NCBI GenBank assembly: GCA_022562895.1
Contig: JADFOK010000010.1
Coordinates: forward strand, 18,473 to 82,472
Direction: 5' to 3'
DNA: 64,000 bases
Source of the DNA: Bacteroidota bacterium
GTDB taxonomy: Bacteria > Bacteroidota > Bacteroidia > Flavobacteriales > Flavobacteriaceae
The notes beneath the pieces are model-generated. The model worked only from the letters and a program-made list of their open reading frames with translations, searched no databases and was not told where the DNA came from. Shown in pieces: positions 29,006 to 39,521 of this stretch. The translations under genes were made by a program, and so were the position numbers. How positions within the stretch are numbered: position 1 is the first letter of the stretch; every line of letters begins with the position of its first letter.

Positions 29006-30738
29006 TCAAATTTATAGCTAGCTCCTAATAAACCCTGTATACTTTGAACCGGGTAGTTGTACCATTTCTCATAACTATCACTCAAAAGATTACTCCCTTT
29101 TATAAAAAACGACAATTGGTCATTTACTATGTATCCTAAATGAACATTGGCATCGATGTAGTCGTCTAAGGTCACTATTTCTGAGAACGGTAAATTAAAA
29201 ATCCCTCCTAAAACTGTGAACATATCCTTCCGCTCTCCCACATAGAATATGGAGATCCCTCCATATACTTTTTCCGAGAAATTAAAGTTCGAAAACACTG
29301 TTGCTTTCAACTCGGGTAAGTTCCAAGCTTCGGTTTCATTTGAAGTATCAAAATTGTAAAAAGTTCCATTGATTCCTAATGAAAAGTTCTCGCTGGGTTC
29401 TATTTTCAATTCTCCAAATACGGAAAGGGTATTTATATCATCGTATATTACATTAAAGGAGTTTCCATACTCGTATCCTTCAGATTGTTCGCCAGTACCT
29501 TTAAAGGTATTCACAATAAAAAGTGCCTGGTTTTCAGATTTTCCATAGGAAGCTCGAATATTATAACCAAAGGAGTTAGAAAGTTTTCCTTTTAAACCAG
29601 CAAATCCATTATACAACTGGCTCGTTGGCATAACATTCAAGGTGGGAGACACAAAAGGATTCTCTTCTTTGAAATTGTAATATGTGTTTTGTTCCAATCC
29701 TCCCTCTGTACCTCCATAGGCAATTACCTGCTCATCCAACAGACGATATGAAATGTTCACACGAGGATAGATAAAGAATTCCGTTTCACTATTTTCCAGA
29801 TCAATCGAAACCATACCCTGAACTCCCAAAGAAATTGTAAGGTCCTCATTTACATATACCAATGAAGGCCCTATACCAGCATTTAGAAAACTATAATTTA
29901 TGCTTGAGGTGTTCATATAATTTCTTTCGAAATTTCCATTCAAATAATCTAATTCCCCATCTACTACCAGGGTAATATCGGTTAGCGGAATAGAAATTTT
30001 GGGGTTTGCAGTAACATTTATTTCTGAAGAAGAGAAAGCATCACTCAAATAGCGTAAGTTGAGGGTGCCTTTTTCAAAGAAAGAATCTTCCAAACTAATG
30101 CTCCCACCAAGATTTCCGCTTGTATAAGTTTGCTGCGCATCGATGTCAGGTAGATCTTCCTCTGAAACTTCATCAAAGAAACCGTTCAAACCATACCAAT
30201 TAAATAACTGATGCTTCACTCCTACTTTCAATAAATAAGTGGCATCTTTTTGTCGGCTGGTATAATTCCCATCTAATTTTGTCACATAGTATTTATTTTC
30301 TAATTTAATATCATCAATCCCTCCCTGTGATGAATTATGTTTAAAGAACAGTCCGAAATTATCTGTTCTGCTAATTTGAAAGTTACTGAAGAATTCTCCT
30401 AATATACTTGTATAATTTCCAAAGCCGAGAGTCGCGTAATTGTCATATAGCTTTATTTTTTTTGTCTTTTCCACATTAGCTGCCTTTCCCTTGGCTGGCG
30501 TAAAAGTGGATGCTACCGGTACCGAAAAAATACCGTATTGTACCTCTTTTTTTGTTGTATTAATAGAGTCGTAAAGAATAGGTGTTTCCTTCACCTTAAA
30601 AGCATCAGAAATGGTTGGTGAATAGGGTTTTACAATGTTTACTACTTCGGTACCAATCTCATCTACCTGAGAGAAGGTGATCGTCGAAATAAATACCAAT
30701 ACAAGTACTAAAGGAGTAGTTAAGCGTGTGTTAAACAT
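28999..30738 (-). CDS. outer-membrane beta-barrel protein (TonB-receptor-like, no plug)
   Basis: A 579-residue exported protein (signal LVLVLVFISTITFSQ) dominated by alternating amphipathic strands such as KLYDNYATLGFGNYTSILGE and a C-terminal strand LLGASYKFDW ending in aromatic W. It resembles bacteroidete 'TonB-dependent receptor' barrels, but I see no plug domain or TonB box in the N-terminal ~100 residues. The gene follows the 1007-residue TPR gene by 27 bp when started at ATG 30738. The pair suggests an envelope complex; the substrate is unknown. Confidence 0.78.
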   Translation of the reverse strand: MFNTRLTTPLVLVLVFISTITFSQVDEIGTEVVNIVKPYSPTISDAFKVKETPILYDSINTTKKEVQYGIFSVPVASTFTPAKGKAANVEKTKKIKLYDNYATLGFGNYTSILGEFFSNFQISRTDNFGLFFKHNSSQGGIDDIKLENKYYVTKLDGNYTSRQKDATYLLKVGVKHQLFNWYGLNGFFDEVSEEDLPDIDAQQTYTSGNLGGSISLEDSFFEKGTLNLRYLSDAFSSSEINVTANPKISIPLTDITLVVDGELDYLNGNFERNYMNTSSINYSFLNAGIGPSLVYVNEDLTISLGVQGMVSIDLENSETEFFIYPRVNISYRLLDEQVIAYGGTEGGLEQNTYYNFKEENPFVSPTLNVMPTSQLYNGFAGLKGKLSNSFGYNIRASYGKSENQALFIVNTFKGTGEQSEGYEYGNSFNVIYDDINTLSVFGELKIEPSENFSLGINGTFYNFDTSNETEAWNLPELKATVFSNFNFSEKVYGGISIFYVGERKDMFTVLGGIFNLPFSEIVTLDDYIDANVHLGYIVNDQLSFFIKGSNLLSDSYEKWYNYPVQSIQGLLGASYKFDW

Positions 30739-30765
30739 GATGATTGTTTTTTGATTAATCAAGGT

Positions 30766-33700
30766 CTAATTTCCATCTTCAGTTTCCACTGAAGAATTTG
30801 TTTTAGATTCTACTTTTTTAATGTATGCCAACTCCTTTTTTGCTTCCTCAATTAGATCTGGATAATCGTTGAAATTATTAATAATACTTTCCAGAATATA
30901 AGTTGCTTGGTAAGCATCCTTTAATTCATAAAAGTTTTTGGCCATTAACAACAATCCTTTTGCACCATAATATTTATAACTCGAATAGTCTTTTGCTAAT
31001 TTTTGGACTAGCGTATTAGATGCTTCAAATTGTCCTTCTTTGTTATTAAAATAAGCTTCGTAATACAATGCTTCAGCAGCCAGTTTCCCCGTAGCTATTT
31101 TTGATACTTCGGAATAAGCCGCCTTTGCCTTTGTTTCATCACCGGTTTGCATTGCTGATCGGGCAATGATTACTTGAGCGTCACTTTTAATTGCATTATC
31201 GATCTTTGAATTTTTCAATACTTTTTCTGCATATCCCACGGCTTCACTATATCTCTTAAGCTCATAACTCGCTTTCATACTGTTGGTTTGTGCAAAAATG
31301 ATATTCTGTGGAAAGTCGGCTTCAATTTCCAATCTTACCAGATACTGAAGTGCATTTTGATAATCTCTTTTTTCAAGATACAATTGTGACACTCGTGCCA
31401 ATGCTTGCTCTGTATATTCATTTCTTTGTTTTGAAACGACAAACTCATAATTAGTAATTGCTTTATTAGGATCACTTTCAGAAAAATACATCTGTGCTAA
31501 ATAAAAATGTGCCTGTAATATGTGTTGTCCGTTTGGGAATCGTTTTATATATTCCTCTAATCGAGTGATGGCCAGCTTGGTTTTATTTTCCAAATAAGGT
31601 TGTTCAGCTGCCAGATAGGTAGCATCGTCCAACTCTGCATCTTTAACATCTACAAAATCCAATGTATTTATCCATTTGGCATATTCATTTACCTTCCCTT
31701 GATCTATATAAATGATCTTTACGGAAGCTACTGCCTGCAATGCTTCAGCAGCTGAAGGAAAATCATTCACCACCCGTTTAAAGACCGAAAGTGCTTCATT
31801 GCTATTTCCTGTATTATTCAGAATAAGAGCCTTTTTTAATAAAGCCTTTGCAACGAAGCTACTGGAAGGTATTTCTCTAATCAACCGATTGTATATTCTG
31901 ATGGCTTCATCAGTTTTTTCTTGAGATACGTAGGTATTTCCAAGTTCGTATAAAGCATCGTCCCGATACACCGATTTGGAATAAGTACTCACTAAATTCT
32001 TCAAACCTTCCACTTTTTGCTGGATGCGATCTACAAATCCGTAACTAATGGCTTTTTGAAACTGAGCATAATCCTTGTCTGGTGAACCCAGATCGATTGC
32101 CTTGTTGTAGTTTTCAATCGCCAATAAATATTGTCTTGTAACAAAATAACTATCCCCCAATCGCAGGTAGGCATCTTTTTTTTGTTCGTTTTTAGCATTT
32201 GATGAAGTAGCATAGCTTTTAAAGTAAGTAATGGCCCCGGAATAGTTTTTTAGTTTAAACTCGTTGTAAGCTAAATTGTACTTACTGTTAGCAAACTCTG
32301 GGGTTTGTGAAGCCGATGGCATTTTTAAATACTGTTTATAGCCAATAAGAGAGGCCTCATAATTTGAAAGTTGGTACTCACTTTCGGCCTTCCAGTAACT
32401 AGCTCGTGCTGTGAAAATCTCATCGTGAGATTCTTTAAGAGATTTATTGAAATAAGAAATAGCATCTCGGTATTTTCCCTCAGAATACAACTCGATGGCA
32501 CGATAAAAGGTTACTTTTTGGTAGACTAATTTATTTTGTAAAGATCTTTTGCTCTCCAGCAATTCTATAGCTGCTCTATAATTTTTTGAGGTGATATACG
32601 AATCGATAAGCAAATCTTTAAGCTCCTCATTATTTTCATTCTTTGGATACTTCTCAATGAATGAAAGCAATACTTCGGGAACACTTTTGTAACTGTTACC
32701 AATTTCGTAACTCAGTTTGGCATAGTTGAGCCAGGAATCTTTTTGAATTTCAGGGCTGAAATTCATTTCTGAAGCATTTTTAAAGGCATTTAGGGCTTGT
32801 TGTTTCTTTTCTAGTTTTAAATAAGATTCTGCTAAATGATAAAAAGCATTTTGTGCCACGTTGTTTTTTCCATCGATTATTTTATTGAATTCACTTATAG
32901 CAATTTCGTATTCACCTTGTTTATAATGAGCATATCCTAATTGGTAGTAATCTGTATTGTTCCATTTACCACGTTTCCCTTTATATTCCTTTAAATATGG
33001 AATGGCTTCAGAATATTTTTTAAGATTAAAATAACTCTCTCCTATTATTTTTGAAAGTTCACTTTTTTCTCTCGGACTGGAACGATCGTATTGCTCTCTT
33101 CCAAGGTCTATTGCTTTTTGAAATTTCCCGAGTTTAAAATTCATATCAGCTTGATAATACGATAACTCTTTACTGTAACGCTTTTCGTCTTTCACTTCTT
33201 CAAAAAGCTCATTTGCCTTTTCATAATCATCCTCTTCATAGGCTATAAAACCTAAATAATACTTTGATTGTGAACCATATGTTGAAGAAGTACTTACTCG
33301 ATTAAAATATCTTTTGGCATCTTCATATCGTTTATTGTTAAAATAAGTATAACCGTTATTAAAATAAAATTTTTCCTTTTCGATTCTGGATAAGCTGTTT
33401 TCATCCACTTTATCGTACCATTTTCTTGCAAAGGAATATTTTCCATTTTCAAAATAATAATTTGCAACATTAATAAAGGCACTATTTTGTTTTATGCTCG
33501 CAGGATATTTTTCCACAAACTGCTCCATTAGATAATCTGCATTTTGTTGGTTTAATCGAACTGCACAATTAGCAATGTAATAAGAACAATCACCCTTTAC
33601 TGATTCATCTTCTATCTGATTTTTTACATTGGTAAAAAGCGATTGAGCGGCCAAAAACTGATTGTTGTTATACAACTCCAATGCTTTGTTAAAAGTTACT

Positions 33701-33789
33701 AAATCATTAGTAAAAATGGCTGTTTGTTGTGAAATTGTAACTTGATAAAATAAAAAGAGAAAGTATGCAGAAATGAGGTGTCTATGCAT
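30766..33789 (-). CDS. large tetratricopeptide repeat protein
   Basis: A 1007-residue exported protein with a signal peptide (ISAYFLFLFYQVTISQ) and TPR-like repeats from about residue 30 to the end. Clear units include KYSFARKWYDKVDENSLSR, RYEDAKRYFNRVSTSSTYGS and KYSEAIPYLKEYKGKRGKW. TPRs act as protein-interaction scaffolds. It lies in one operon with the plugless barrel and a small membrane protein, so a periplasmic partner role for the barrel is plausible. FtsE, on the other strand, is nearby. The exact function is unknown. Confidence 0.88.
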   Translation of the reverse strand: MHRHLISAYFLFLFYQVTISQQTAIFTNDLVTFNKALELYNNNQFLAAQSLFTNVKNQIEDESVKGDCSYYIANCAVRLNQQNADYLMEQFVEKYPASIKQNSAFINVANYYFENGKYSFARKWYDKVDENSLSRIEKEKFYFNNGYTYFNNKRYEDAKRYFNRVSTSSTYGSQSKYYLGFIAYEEDDYEKANELFEEVKDEKRYSKELSYYQADMNFKLGKFQKAIDLGREQYDRSSPREKSELSKIIGESYFNLKKYSEAIPYLKEYKGKRGKWNNTDYYQLGYAHYKQGEYEIAISEFNKIIDGKNNVAQNAFYHLAESYLKLEKKQQALNAFKNASEMNFSPEIQKDSWLNYAKLSYEIGNSYKSVPEVLLSFIEKYPKNENNEELKDLLIDSYITSKNYRAAIELLESKRSLQNKLVYQKVTFYRAIELYSEGKYRDAISYFNKSLKESHDEIFTARASYWKAESEYQLSNYEASLIGYKQYLKMPSASQTPEFANSKYNLAYNEFKLKNYSGAITYFKSYATSSNAKNEQKKDAYLRLGDSYFVTRQYLLAIENYNKAIDLGSPDKDYAQFQKAISYGFVDRIQQKVEGLKNLVSTYSKSVYRDDALYELGNTYVSQEKTDEAIRIYNRLIREIPSSSFVAKALLKKALILNNTGNSNEALSVFKRVVNDFPSAAEALQAVASVKIIYIDQGKVNEYAKWINTLDFVDVKDAELDDATYLAAEQPYLENKTKLAITRLEEYIKRFPNGQHILQAHFYLAQMYFSESDPNKAITNYEFVVSKQRNEYTEQALARVSQLYLEKRDYQNALQYLVRLEIEADFPQNIIFAQTNSMKASYELKRYSEAVGYAEKVLKNSKIDNAIKSDAQVIIARSAMQTGDETKAKAAYSEVSKIATGKLAAEALYYEAYFNNKEGQFEASNTLVQKLAKDYSSYKYYGAKGLLLMAKNFYELKDAYQATYILESIINNFNDYPDLIEEAKKELAYIKKVESKTNSSVETEDGN

Positions 33790-33962
33790 TAGTCTTAGGT
33801 TATTTGGGTCAAAAAAGGTATAAATCTACAAGACTAATAACGCAACAAATGATAAATAAGTATGTTTTAAATTATGAAATAATCTAATTTCAAAAAATAC
33901 CTTATTTTTAAACTTGAAATTATTTTATTAATTCTACAAGACTAATTTAAATATATTTTATT

Positions 33963-34427
33963 ATGAAAAACTTACTTTTAATAGCGGTAATACTACTTTC
34001 AGTAACTGTAACTGCACAGCGAAACAGATTGAAGAATGTCACTGAAAAAGATGGCAAAATAGGAATTGGCACCAAAACTCCTGATGAATTACTCACTGTA
34101 AAAGGAAAAATACACACCCAAGAAGTAATAGTAGACCTAAATGGAGCTGTTGCTCCCGATTATGTTTTTAAAAACTATTATAAAGGAAAATCAATTCTCA
34201 AACCAGATTATCAATTTTTATCTCTTAAAGAGATTGAAAACTTTATCATAGAAAACCATCATCTTCCAGGATTACCATCAGCAAAAGAAATAGAGAAAGA
34301 AGGGCTTTTTCTAAAAAAAATGAATTTGTTATTACTTGAGAAAATAGAAGAGTTAACCCTTTTTGCTATCGAGCAACAAAAGGAAATTGAAGCATTGAAA
34401 TTAAAATTTACTTCCCTCGAAGAGTAA
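33963..34427 (+). CDS. exported protein with tail-fibre-like C-terminus
   Basis: A 154-residue secreted protein (signal MKNLLLIAVILLSVTVTAQ). The segment KIGIGTKTPDELLTVKGKIH followed by VIVDLNGAVAPDYVFKNYY and LKEIENFIIENHHLPGLPSA is the bacteroidete version of the phage tail-fibre/adhesin-type repeat end. A C-terminal coiled coil (MNLLLLEKIEELTLFAIEQQ) follows. Such modules usually cap longer adhesins; here the repeats before it are missing, so this is a minimal form. Surface attachment is inferred. Confidence 0.75.
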   Translation: MKNLLLIAVILLSVTVTAQRNRLKNVTEKDGKIGIGTKTPDELLTVKGKIHTQEVIVDLNGAVAPDYVFKNYYKGKSILKPDYQFLSLKEIENFIIENHHLPGLPSAKEIEKEGLFLKKMNLLLLEKIEELTLFAIEQQKEIEALKLKFTSLEE

Positions 34428-34462
34428 GTTATTTTTTAAATACTTTTACCAAAAACTAATCC

Positions 34463-35146
34463 ATGTCGCAACCCATTTTATTTTTAAAGAATGCTTCTAT
34501 ATTTCAAAGGGAAAATTTAATCCTGTCAGATGTTTCTTTAACAGTAGAAAAAGGGGAATTTGTTTATTTAATAGGTAAAACAGGAACCGGAAAAAGTAGT
34601 TTTATGAAAACCCTGTATGGCGACTTACCTCTTACAAAAGGTGAAGGATCCATAGTGGGGTATGATCTAAGTACTCTTAAGGAAAAAGACATTCCATTTT
34701 TACGCAGGAAATTAGGCATAGTATTTCAGGATTTTAATTTACTAAATGATCGTACCGTGAATGGCAATTTACTTTTTGTCCTTACTGCTACAGGTTGGAA
34801 GGATAAAAACAAAATGGAAGATAAGATCAATCATGTTTTAGGCAAAGTAGGGATGAAGACAAAAGCTTTTAAATACCCGTATCAACTTTCGGGTGGAGAA
34901 CAACAACGTGTTGTTATTGCTCGTGCTTTATTAAACGACCCTGAACTCATACTTGCTGACGAACCCACCGGAAACCTTGACCCTCAAACCAGTGTAGAGG
35001 TTATGGAAGTGCTACAAGAAATCAACAAAAATGGAAATACAATTCTAATGGCAACTCATGATTATGCTTTGTTGTTAAAATATCCTTCCAAAACACTTAA
35101 GTGCGAGGATAGTCAAGTTTTTGAAGTAGTACAAAAAACAATTTAA
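34463..35146 (+). CDS. ftsE: cell-division ABC ATPase FtsE-like
   Basis: A 227-residue ABC ATPase. Walker [10 protein letters not shown] (38-46), the signature [16 protein letters not shown] and Walker [14 protein letters not shown] are intact, and the H-loop is MATHDY. The FtsE/LolD branch fits its size and motifs; FtsE with FtsX regulates peptidoglycan hydrolases at the septum. No ftsX gene lies next to it (an FtsX-like permease is 12 kb away, on the other strand). A glycosyltransferase gene follows 23 bp downstream. Confidence 0.85.
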   Translation: MSQPILFLKNASIFQRENLILSDVSLTVEKGEFVYLIGKTGTGKSSFMKTLYGDLPLTKGEGSIVGYDLSTLKEKDIPFLRRKLGIVFQDFNLLNDRTVNGNLLFVLTATGWKDKNKMEDKINHVLGKVGMKTKAFKYPYQLSGGEQQRVVIARALLNDPELILADEPTGNLDPQTSVEVMEVLQEINKNGNTILMATHDYALLLKYPSKTLKCEDSQVFEVVQKTI

Positions 35147-35169
35147 TTATTTATTGAAAAACATTAAAT

Positions 35170-36144
35170 ATGGATATCACTAAACAAAGACAGAATATCG
35201 ACATTTCAGTTATAATTCCTATTTTTAATGAAGAAAAAATCATTCCCGAACTTTATCGAAGGTTAAAAGGAAGTGTTAGTGAAATTTCAAAAAACTATGA
35301 ATTTATTTTTTTAAATGATGGTAGTAAAGATTCTTCTCTTTTCGAATTAATAAAGTTATCTAAATTAGATCCCAATGTTTATTTTATAAACTTTAGCAGG
35401 AACTTTGGTCATCAAATAGCAGTTTCAGCTGGTTTAGATTATTGTAAGGGCAAAGCTGTAGTTATTATTGATGGTGACTTACAAGACCCTCCCGAGATAA
35501 TAAAAGAACTTTATAAAAAATATAAGGAAGGATACGAAGTTGTCTATGCAAAACGTATGAAAAGAAAAGGAGAGACTTTTTTTAAAATATTAACTGCAAA
35601 ATTATTTTACCGACTTCTTAAAATGATTACAACTACAAACATACCTCTAGATACTGGAGATTATAGATTAATAGATAAAAAAGTAGTTGAATATTTAAGA
35701 TTAATGCCAGAACAAAATAAATTTATTAGAGGCCAAATTGCCTGGTTAGGGTTTAAACAAACTTCGGTTTTATACAACAGAGATTCTCGAAAAACAGGAA
35801 AAACAGGATATTCTGTTTCAAAGATGTACAGGTTTGCAATGGATGGAATTACAGGGTTTTCAGATTTACCCTTAGTGTTAGTGAGTCGTTTGGGTTTTAT
35901 TATTTCGTTTATTTCATTTATCATTATACTTTATGCTATCTATTCTCACTATATACTGAACAAAACAATTACCGGCTGGACTTCATTAATAATAAGTTCT
36001 ATGTTTATAGGTGGAATTCAATTACTTTCTATAGGAATAATAGGAGAATATATAAGTAGGATTAATAGGAACACCCTTAAAAGACCCCTTTATATAATAG
36101 AAAGTACGAACTTAAAAAATAAAGGAGATGACCTTGAAAAATGA
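35170..36144 (+). CDS. family 2 glycosyltransferase, polyprenyl-phosphate type (GtrB/DPM1-like)
   Basis: A 324-residue GT2 enzyme with two C-terminal membrane helices (LGFIISFISFIIILYAIYSH and WTSLIISSMFIGGIQLLSIG). The GT-A motifs are FLNDGSKDSS and DGDLQDPPE, and RDSRKTGKTGYS is typical of the polyprenyl-phosphate glucose/mannose synthase group. It probably loads a sugar onto a lipid carrier for transfer outside the cytoplasm. The next gene, a polytopic membrane protein, overlaps it by 17 bp and is a natural user of that lipid-linked sugar. Confidence 0.88.
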   Translation: MDITKQRQNIDISVIIPIFNEEKIIPELYRRLKGSVSEISKNYEFIFLNDGSKDSSLFELIKLSKLDPNVYFINFSRNFGHQIAVSAGLDYCKGKAVVIIDGDLQDPPEIIKELYKKYKEGYEVVYAKRMKRKGETFFKILTAKLFYRLLKMITTTNIPLDTGDYRLIDKKVVEYLRLMPEQNKFIRGQIAWLGFKQTSVLYNRDSRKTGKTGYSVSKMYRFAMDGITGFSDLPLVLVSRLGFIISFISFIIILYAIYSHYILNKTITGWTSLIISSMFIGGIQLLSIGIIGEYISRINRNTLKRPLYIIESTNLKNKGDDLEK

Positions 36145-37741
36145 TTTGACAGATAAAATTTTACAAATTTTATTTTATTTTCTATGTCTTTTCTACATTG
36201 TTTTTTATATGCCCTACGGTTTTGAAGGCACCGACACGGGTTATATTTTTGGGTCTTCCTGGAATATTTACAATGGACAACTTCCCCATCGGGATTTTAT
36301 CTATACCCGTCCAGCAATCCCCGCTTTCTTTCATACTATATTTTTGTTTTTTTCTGAAACTTACGGATATCTTATGGATAGAAGTTTTTTTTATATTCAA
36401 GTATTCTTGTATTCTTTTTTAGGGGCTAAGTTAATTACCCAGCATTTTTCAATCACATCGAAAACATTACTATATTTTATGGCGATTTTAGGTGCTATTT
36501 TTTCTATTCACAATTATCCTCCTATGGGATGGAACACCATAGATGGTATATTTTTTTGTATGATTGGAATGTATTTAATACTTAAAAAAAATAGTGCTGC
36601 TTTTCAACTACTCATAGGTTCTTTTTGTATTGTCTTAGGCATGTTTTCAAAACAGTCATTTTATTTTATTCCATTATTTATTTTTATTTACCTGGTTATA
36701 AGCAAAGACTTCTACCGTTTAAAATTATTCAGTCTATTTGGGTTTATTTTCTTTTTATCTTATTTGGGTTTTAAATATGCAACAGATTCTCTTATTCCCT
36801 TTTATGAGCAAACTTTTCAACGTGCTTCAGGATCTGGTTTAGTAAACGCCGGAATTAAAACGTATTATTTAGCCTTGAAATTTAATTTCCTTTATGTTTT
36901 AGGTGTTTTAATAACAATTTGTCTTGGTTTAAAATATATAAAGAAAAAATACATTTATCTGATAGTAAATCTTGGTATAGCCTCCTATTTGATTTATGTA
37001 TTTTATCAAGATGATTTTACTCAGTGGACAATAATAAAATATCTATTCCAATTATTATTCATGGGTTCTGTTGGCTTCTCTTTATATATGCTTCGGAAGG
37101 ATAAAAGATATTTATTAATCCTTTTGTTATTAACCATCAGCTGGAGTGCTTCATTAAGCAACGGTTATCAAACACCTATTCATTTTTCTTTACCCTTAGT
37201 TTTCAGTCTATATTTATTCTTTTTTAATTCTAGTTTAAAAGAAAAAAAATCAAAATTAATTAAACTTTCGAATTATATTACATTTAGTGTTATTGCTCTT
37301 TTTCTTTTTACATTTTATTTTGGCTATCAAACCATATATAATGATTCTTCAAGAAAAGAACTTACCTATAACATGGAAGAGGTTTTTCCACAGTTAAAAT
37401 TTATTAAAAGTGATATTGCTACTTTTGAAAAATATAAAGAACTAAAGGTCTTGTCTTCAAAATATTCTAATTTTACAGTAATACCTTCTGTAACACTTGC
37501 CCATTACCTAACAAAAACAGTAAATCCTATGGGTATAGATTGGCCTCTCGATGTAGAAATTAATAATGAAGCTCAAAAATTAATTGAGCAACTTTCAAAT
37601 AAGAATACCATAGTATTTATAGAAAATACAGGTTTTTCAAAACAAGAACTTGAAGGTTATGAAATAAAATTTTACATAGAAAAGAATTGGAAACTGGTCG
37701 AAAAAAATAAATATTTTAATGTTTACTCTCTTCCTAACTAA
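36128..37741 (+). CDS. polytopic membrane protein, GT-C-like glycosyltransferase
   Basis: A 537-residue protein with roughly ten to twelve membrane helices. The first luminal loop carries acidic residues (GFEGTDTGYIFGSSW), a feature of GT-C transferases that use polyprenyl-phosphate sugars. The C-terminal ~150 residues are soluble. The 17-bp overlap with the GtrB-like gene strongly suggests a donor-synthase/transferase pair. The acceptor is unknown, and family assignment rests on topology and context. Confidence 0.7.
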   Translation: MTLKNDLTDKILQILFYFLCLFYIVFYMPYGFEGTDTGYIFGSSWNIYNGQLPHRDFIYTRPAIPAFFHTIFLFFSETYGYLMDRSFFYIQVFLYSFLGAKLITQHFSITSKTLLYFMAILGAIFSIHNYPPMGWNTIDGIFFCMIGMYLILKKNSAAFQLLIGSFCIVLGMFSKQSFYFIPLFIFIYLVISKDFYRLKLFSLFGFIFFLSYLGFKYATDSLIPFYEQTFQRASGSGLVNAGIKTYYLALKFNFLYVLGVLITICLGLKYIKKKYIYLIVNLGIASYLIYVFYQDDFTQWTIIKYLFQLLFMGSVGFSLYMLRKDKRYLLILLLLTISWSASLSNGYQTPIHFSLPLVFSLYLFFFNSSLKEKKSKLIKLSNYITFSVIALFLFTFYFGYQTIYNDSSRKELTYNMEEVFPQLKFIKSDIATFEKYKELKVLSSKYSNFTVIPSVTLAHYLTKTVNPMGIDWPLDVEINNEAQKLIEQLSNKNTIVFIENTGFSKQELEGYEIKFYIEKNWKLVEKNKYFNVYSLPN

Positions 37742-37764
37742 TTAGCTCATAGTTTCGAATATTT

Positions 37765-39390
37765 CTAAAATCCTTCTCTTAACTCTAAATCGCATTGTTT
37801 TTCTAAGGTGGGGTCAATAATTAAATGAATTTTACCGTCTATATTTGGTCTTAACACCGTATTTCTTCCGATCACAATTCTATTTTTGGCTTTAATTAAT
37901 AATGTTGCATTATCAGTAAATTTTTGATTTCTAATATGTACCTCTTTTGAATATGAAGTTAATTTAAAATCCCATCTTGAAAATTTTTGATTTTCTATAT
38001 ACATGATTTCATTAGGCGAAAACATATCATAGACCATTTTCACTGCTCTTCCCGTATTTAAAGAACCTGCACCATAGTTACCATAATAAGGTTTATTGGC
38101 TTCTAAATCATCAATATTTGTTGCTGTAATTTTTAATATAGATTCTACTTCATCAACTGGAAGGCAAGGAGAAAGAGAAAACATAAGCCCAATGGTTCCA
38201 GAAACATAAGGAGAGGCTCCAGATGTAGTTTCAAAGGCATTATATATTATCTCACCATTAAAAATAAATTTTGAATATATAAATAAGCCCACGGTAGGAG
38301 CCAAAATATCGACTTCTGAATTTAATATTGCTGTAGAGATAGGCCAAATATGGTGTGATTTTGTAATATCATTATTTTTAAATCCAACGGATCTCCCAAC
38401 ATAACCTCTAATATTTGATGCAAAAGGATTACCGTTTTTTTCCTCATAGCCTATATTTTCATAAACATCTTCATAACGATGCATTACGGATGAAACTGAA
38501 ATCACATGATTATATGAGGAAGGGTAATATTTTAACTTTCCTTTGGTTTCTTTCCAGGATCTATTTCCGGCTGAGGCAACTATGATCGTTCCATTTTCAA
38601 ACATTTCGTCAATTACACTTTGGGCTTTTTCATAATAAACTCTACCAATCCAACTGCAATTAATTACTTTCACTCCAGCTTTAGAAAGTTCTAACAGCTG
38701 ATCGAATTTTCTAAAATCTCCATAACTTGTTCCATAAATACTACAATCATAACATAATCCAGTAATACCATATCCATTATCACCTTGTGCCGCTGCACTT
38801 CCGGATTGACTATTTCCATGACCTTTGGCAAAATTAGATTTTCTAAATTGCTTTGTCTTTCCTTTAAAATCTGTGTTTGTGGTATCTACACTTCCATCAG
38901 AAATGCCAATAATAACATCTGGAGAGCCCGTAGTATAATACCAAGCCTTAGGCGCTCCAAGAAAATCTAAATAATCCAGATTTGCTTGTAACCCTAGATT
39001 CTCTCCAATAGTACTTGTTAATCCGTAGTCGTTAGGCTCATAAATTTTTTTATCTTCTCCTGTAATAAACTTTCCAAACTCAAAGAGATGAGAAGTATTG
39101 TTTAATAAGTCTTGAAGCAATTCCCCCTCGTTTGAAATTACAAAAAAAGTTCTTTTTAGATTCTTTTTCTTAGCTTTTCTAAATGTTTTTTTAAATTCAA
39201 AAACAATATAATCTCCAAATATTTTCTTTAATTGTTCATCTTTTCCTATATAAATTAATTGGTCATTAATCTTTTTAAACTCAGGTTGAATTAGAGTATC
39301 CTTAGCTATTAAATAAAACCAAGCTCTTTCCTGAGAGAACAGAGATGAAATTGCTCCTAAAAAAAGCACATATATAATAATAAGTCTCAA
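37765..39390 (-). CDS. secreted S8 family serine peptidase (subtilase)
   Basis: A 541-residue secreted protein (signal LIIIYVLFLGAISSLFSQ). The catalytic triad is readable: Asp in IIGISDGSVDTTNTDF, His in KGHGNSQSGSAAA, Ser in TTSGASPYVSGTIGL, with oxyanion Asn in IVASAGNRSW. The C-terminal ~90 residues (LIKAKNRIVIGRNTVLRPNI) look like a short beta-solenoid or stacked-strand cap. No classic T9SS C-terminal signal is apparent. It interrupts the plus-strand glycosyltransferase genes and is monocistronic. It could process surface proteins; the target is unknown. Confidence 0.87.
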   Translation of the reverse strand: MRLIIIYVLFLGAISSLFSQERAWFYLIAKDTLIQPEFKKINDQLIYIGKDEQLKKIFGDYIVFEFKKTFRKAKKKNLKRTFFVISNEGELLQDLLNNTSHLFEFGKFITGEDKKIYEPNDYGLTSTIGENLGLQANLDYLDFLGAPKAWYYTTGSPDVIIGISDGSVDTTNTDFKGKTKQFRKSNFAKGHGNSQSGSAAAQGDNGYGITGLCYDCSIYGTSYGDFRKFDQLLELSKAGVKVINCSWIGRVYYEKAQSVIDEMFENGTIIVASAGNRSWKETKGKLKYYPSSYNHVISVSSVMHRYEDVYENIGYEEKNGNPFASNIRGYVGRSVGFKNNDITKSHHIWPISTAILNSEVDILAPTVGLFIYSKFIFNGEIIYNAFETTSGASPYVSGTIGLMFSLSPCLPVDEVESILKITATNIDDLEANKPYYGNYGAGSLNTGRAVKMVYDMFSPNEIMYIENQKFSRWDFKLTSYSKEVHIRNQKFTDNATLLIKAKNRIVIGRNTVLRPNIDGKIHLIIDPTLEKQCDLELREGF

Positions 39391-39500
39391 TAGGGTAAAT
39401 TTATAATTTTATTATAGTTATAAATTAAAAGATTTTTCTAAGTTACTAATTTTAAATCAATAGAAAACCCATTATTTAAAAACCATTAAACTATAAATTG

Positions 39501-39508
39501 TAAATTTG
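39501..39508 (+). promoter_or_regulatory. -7 element ahead of the GT2 pair
   Basis: TAAATTTG matches TAnnTTTG and lies 13 bp before the ATG at 39522, predicting a very short 5' leader. No TTG -33 element is evident. Confidence 0.4.
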
Positions 39509-39521
39509 CTACTATTATTTT

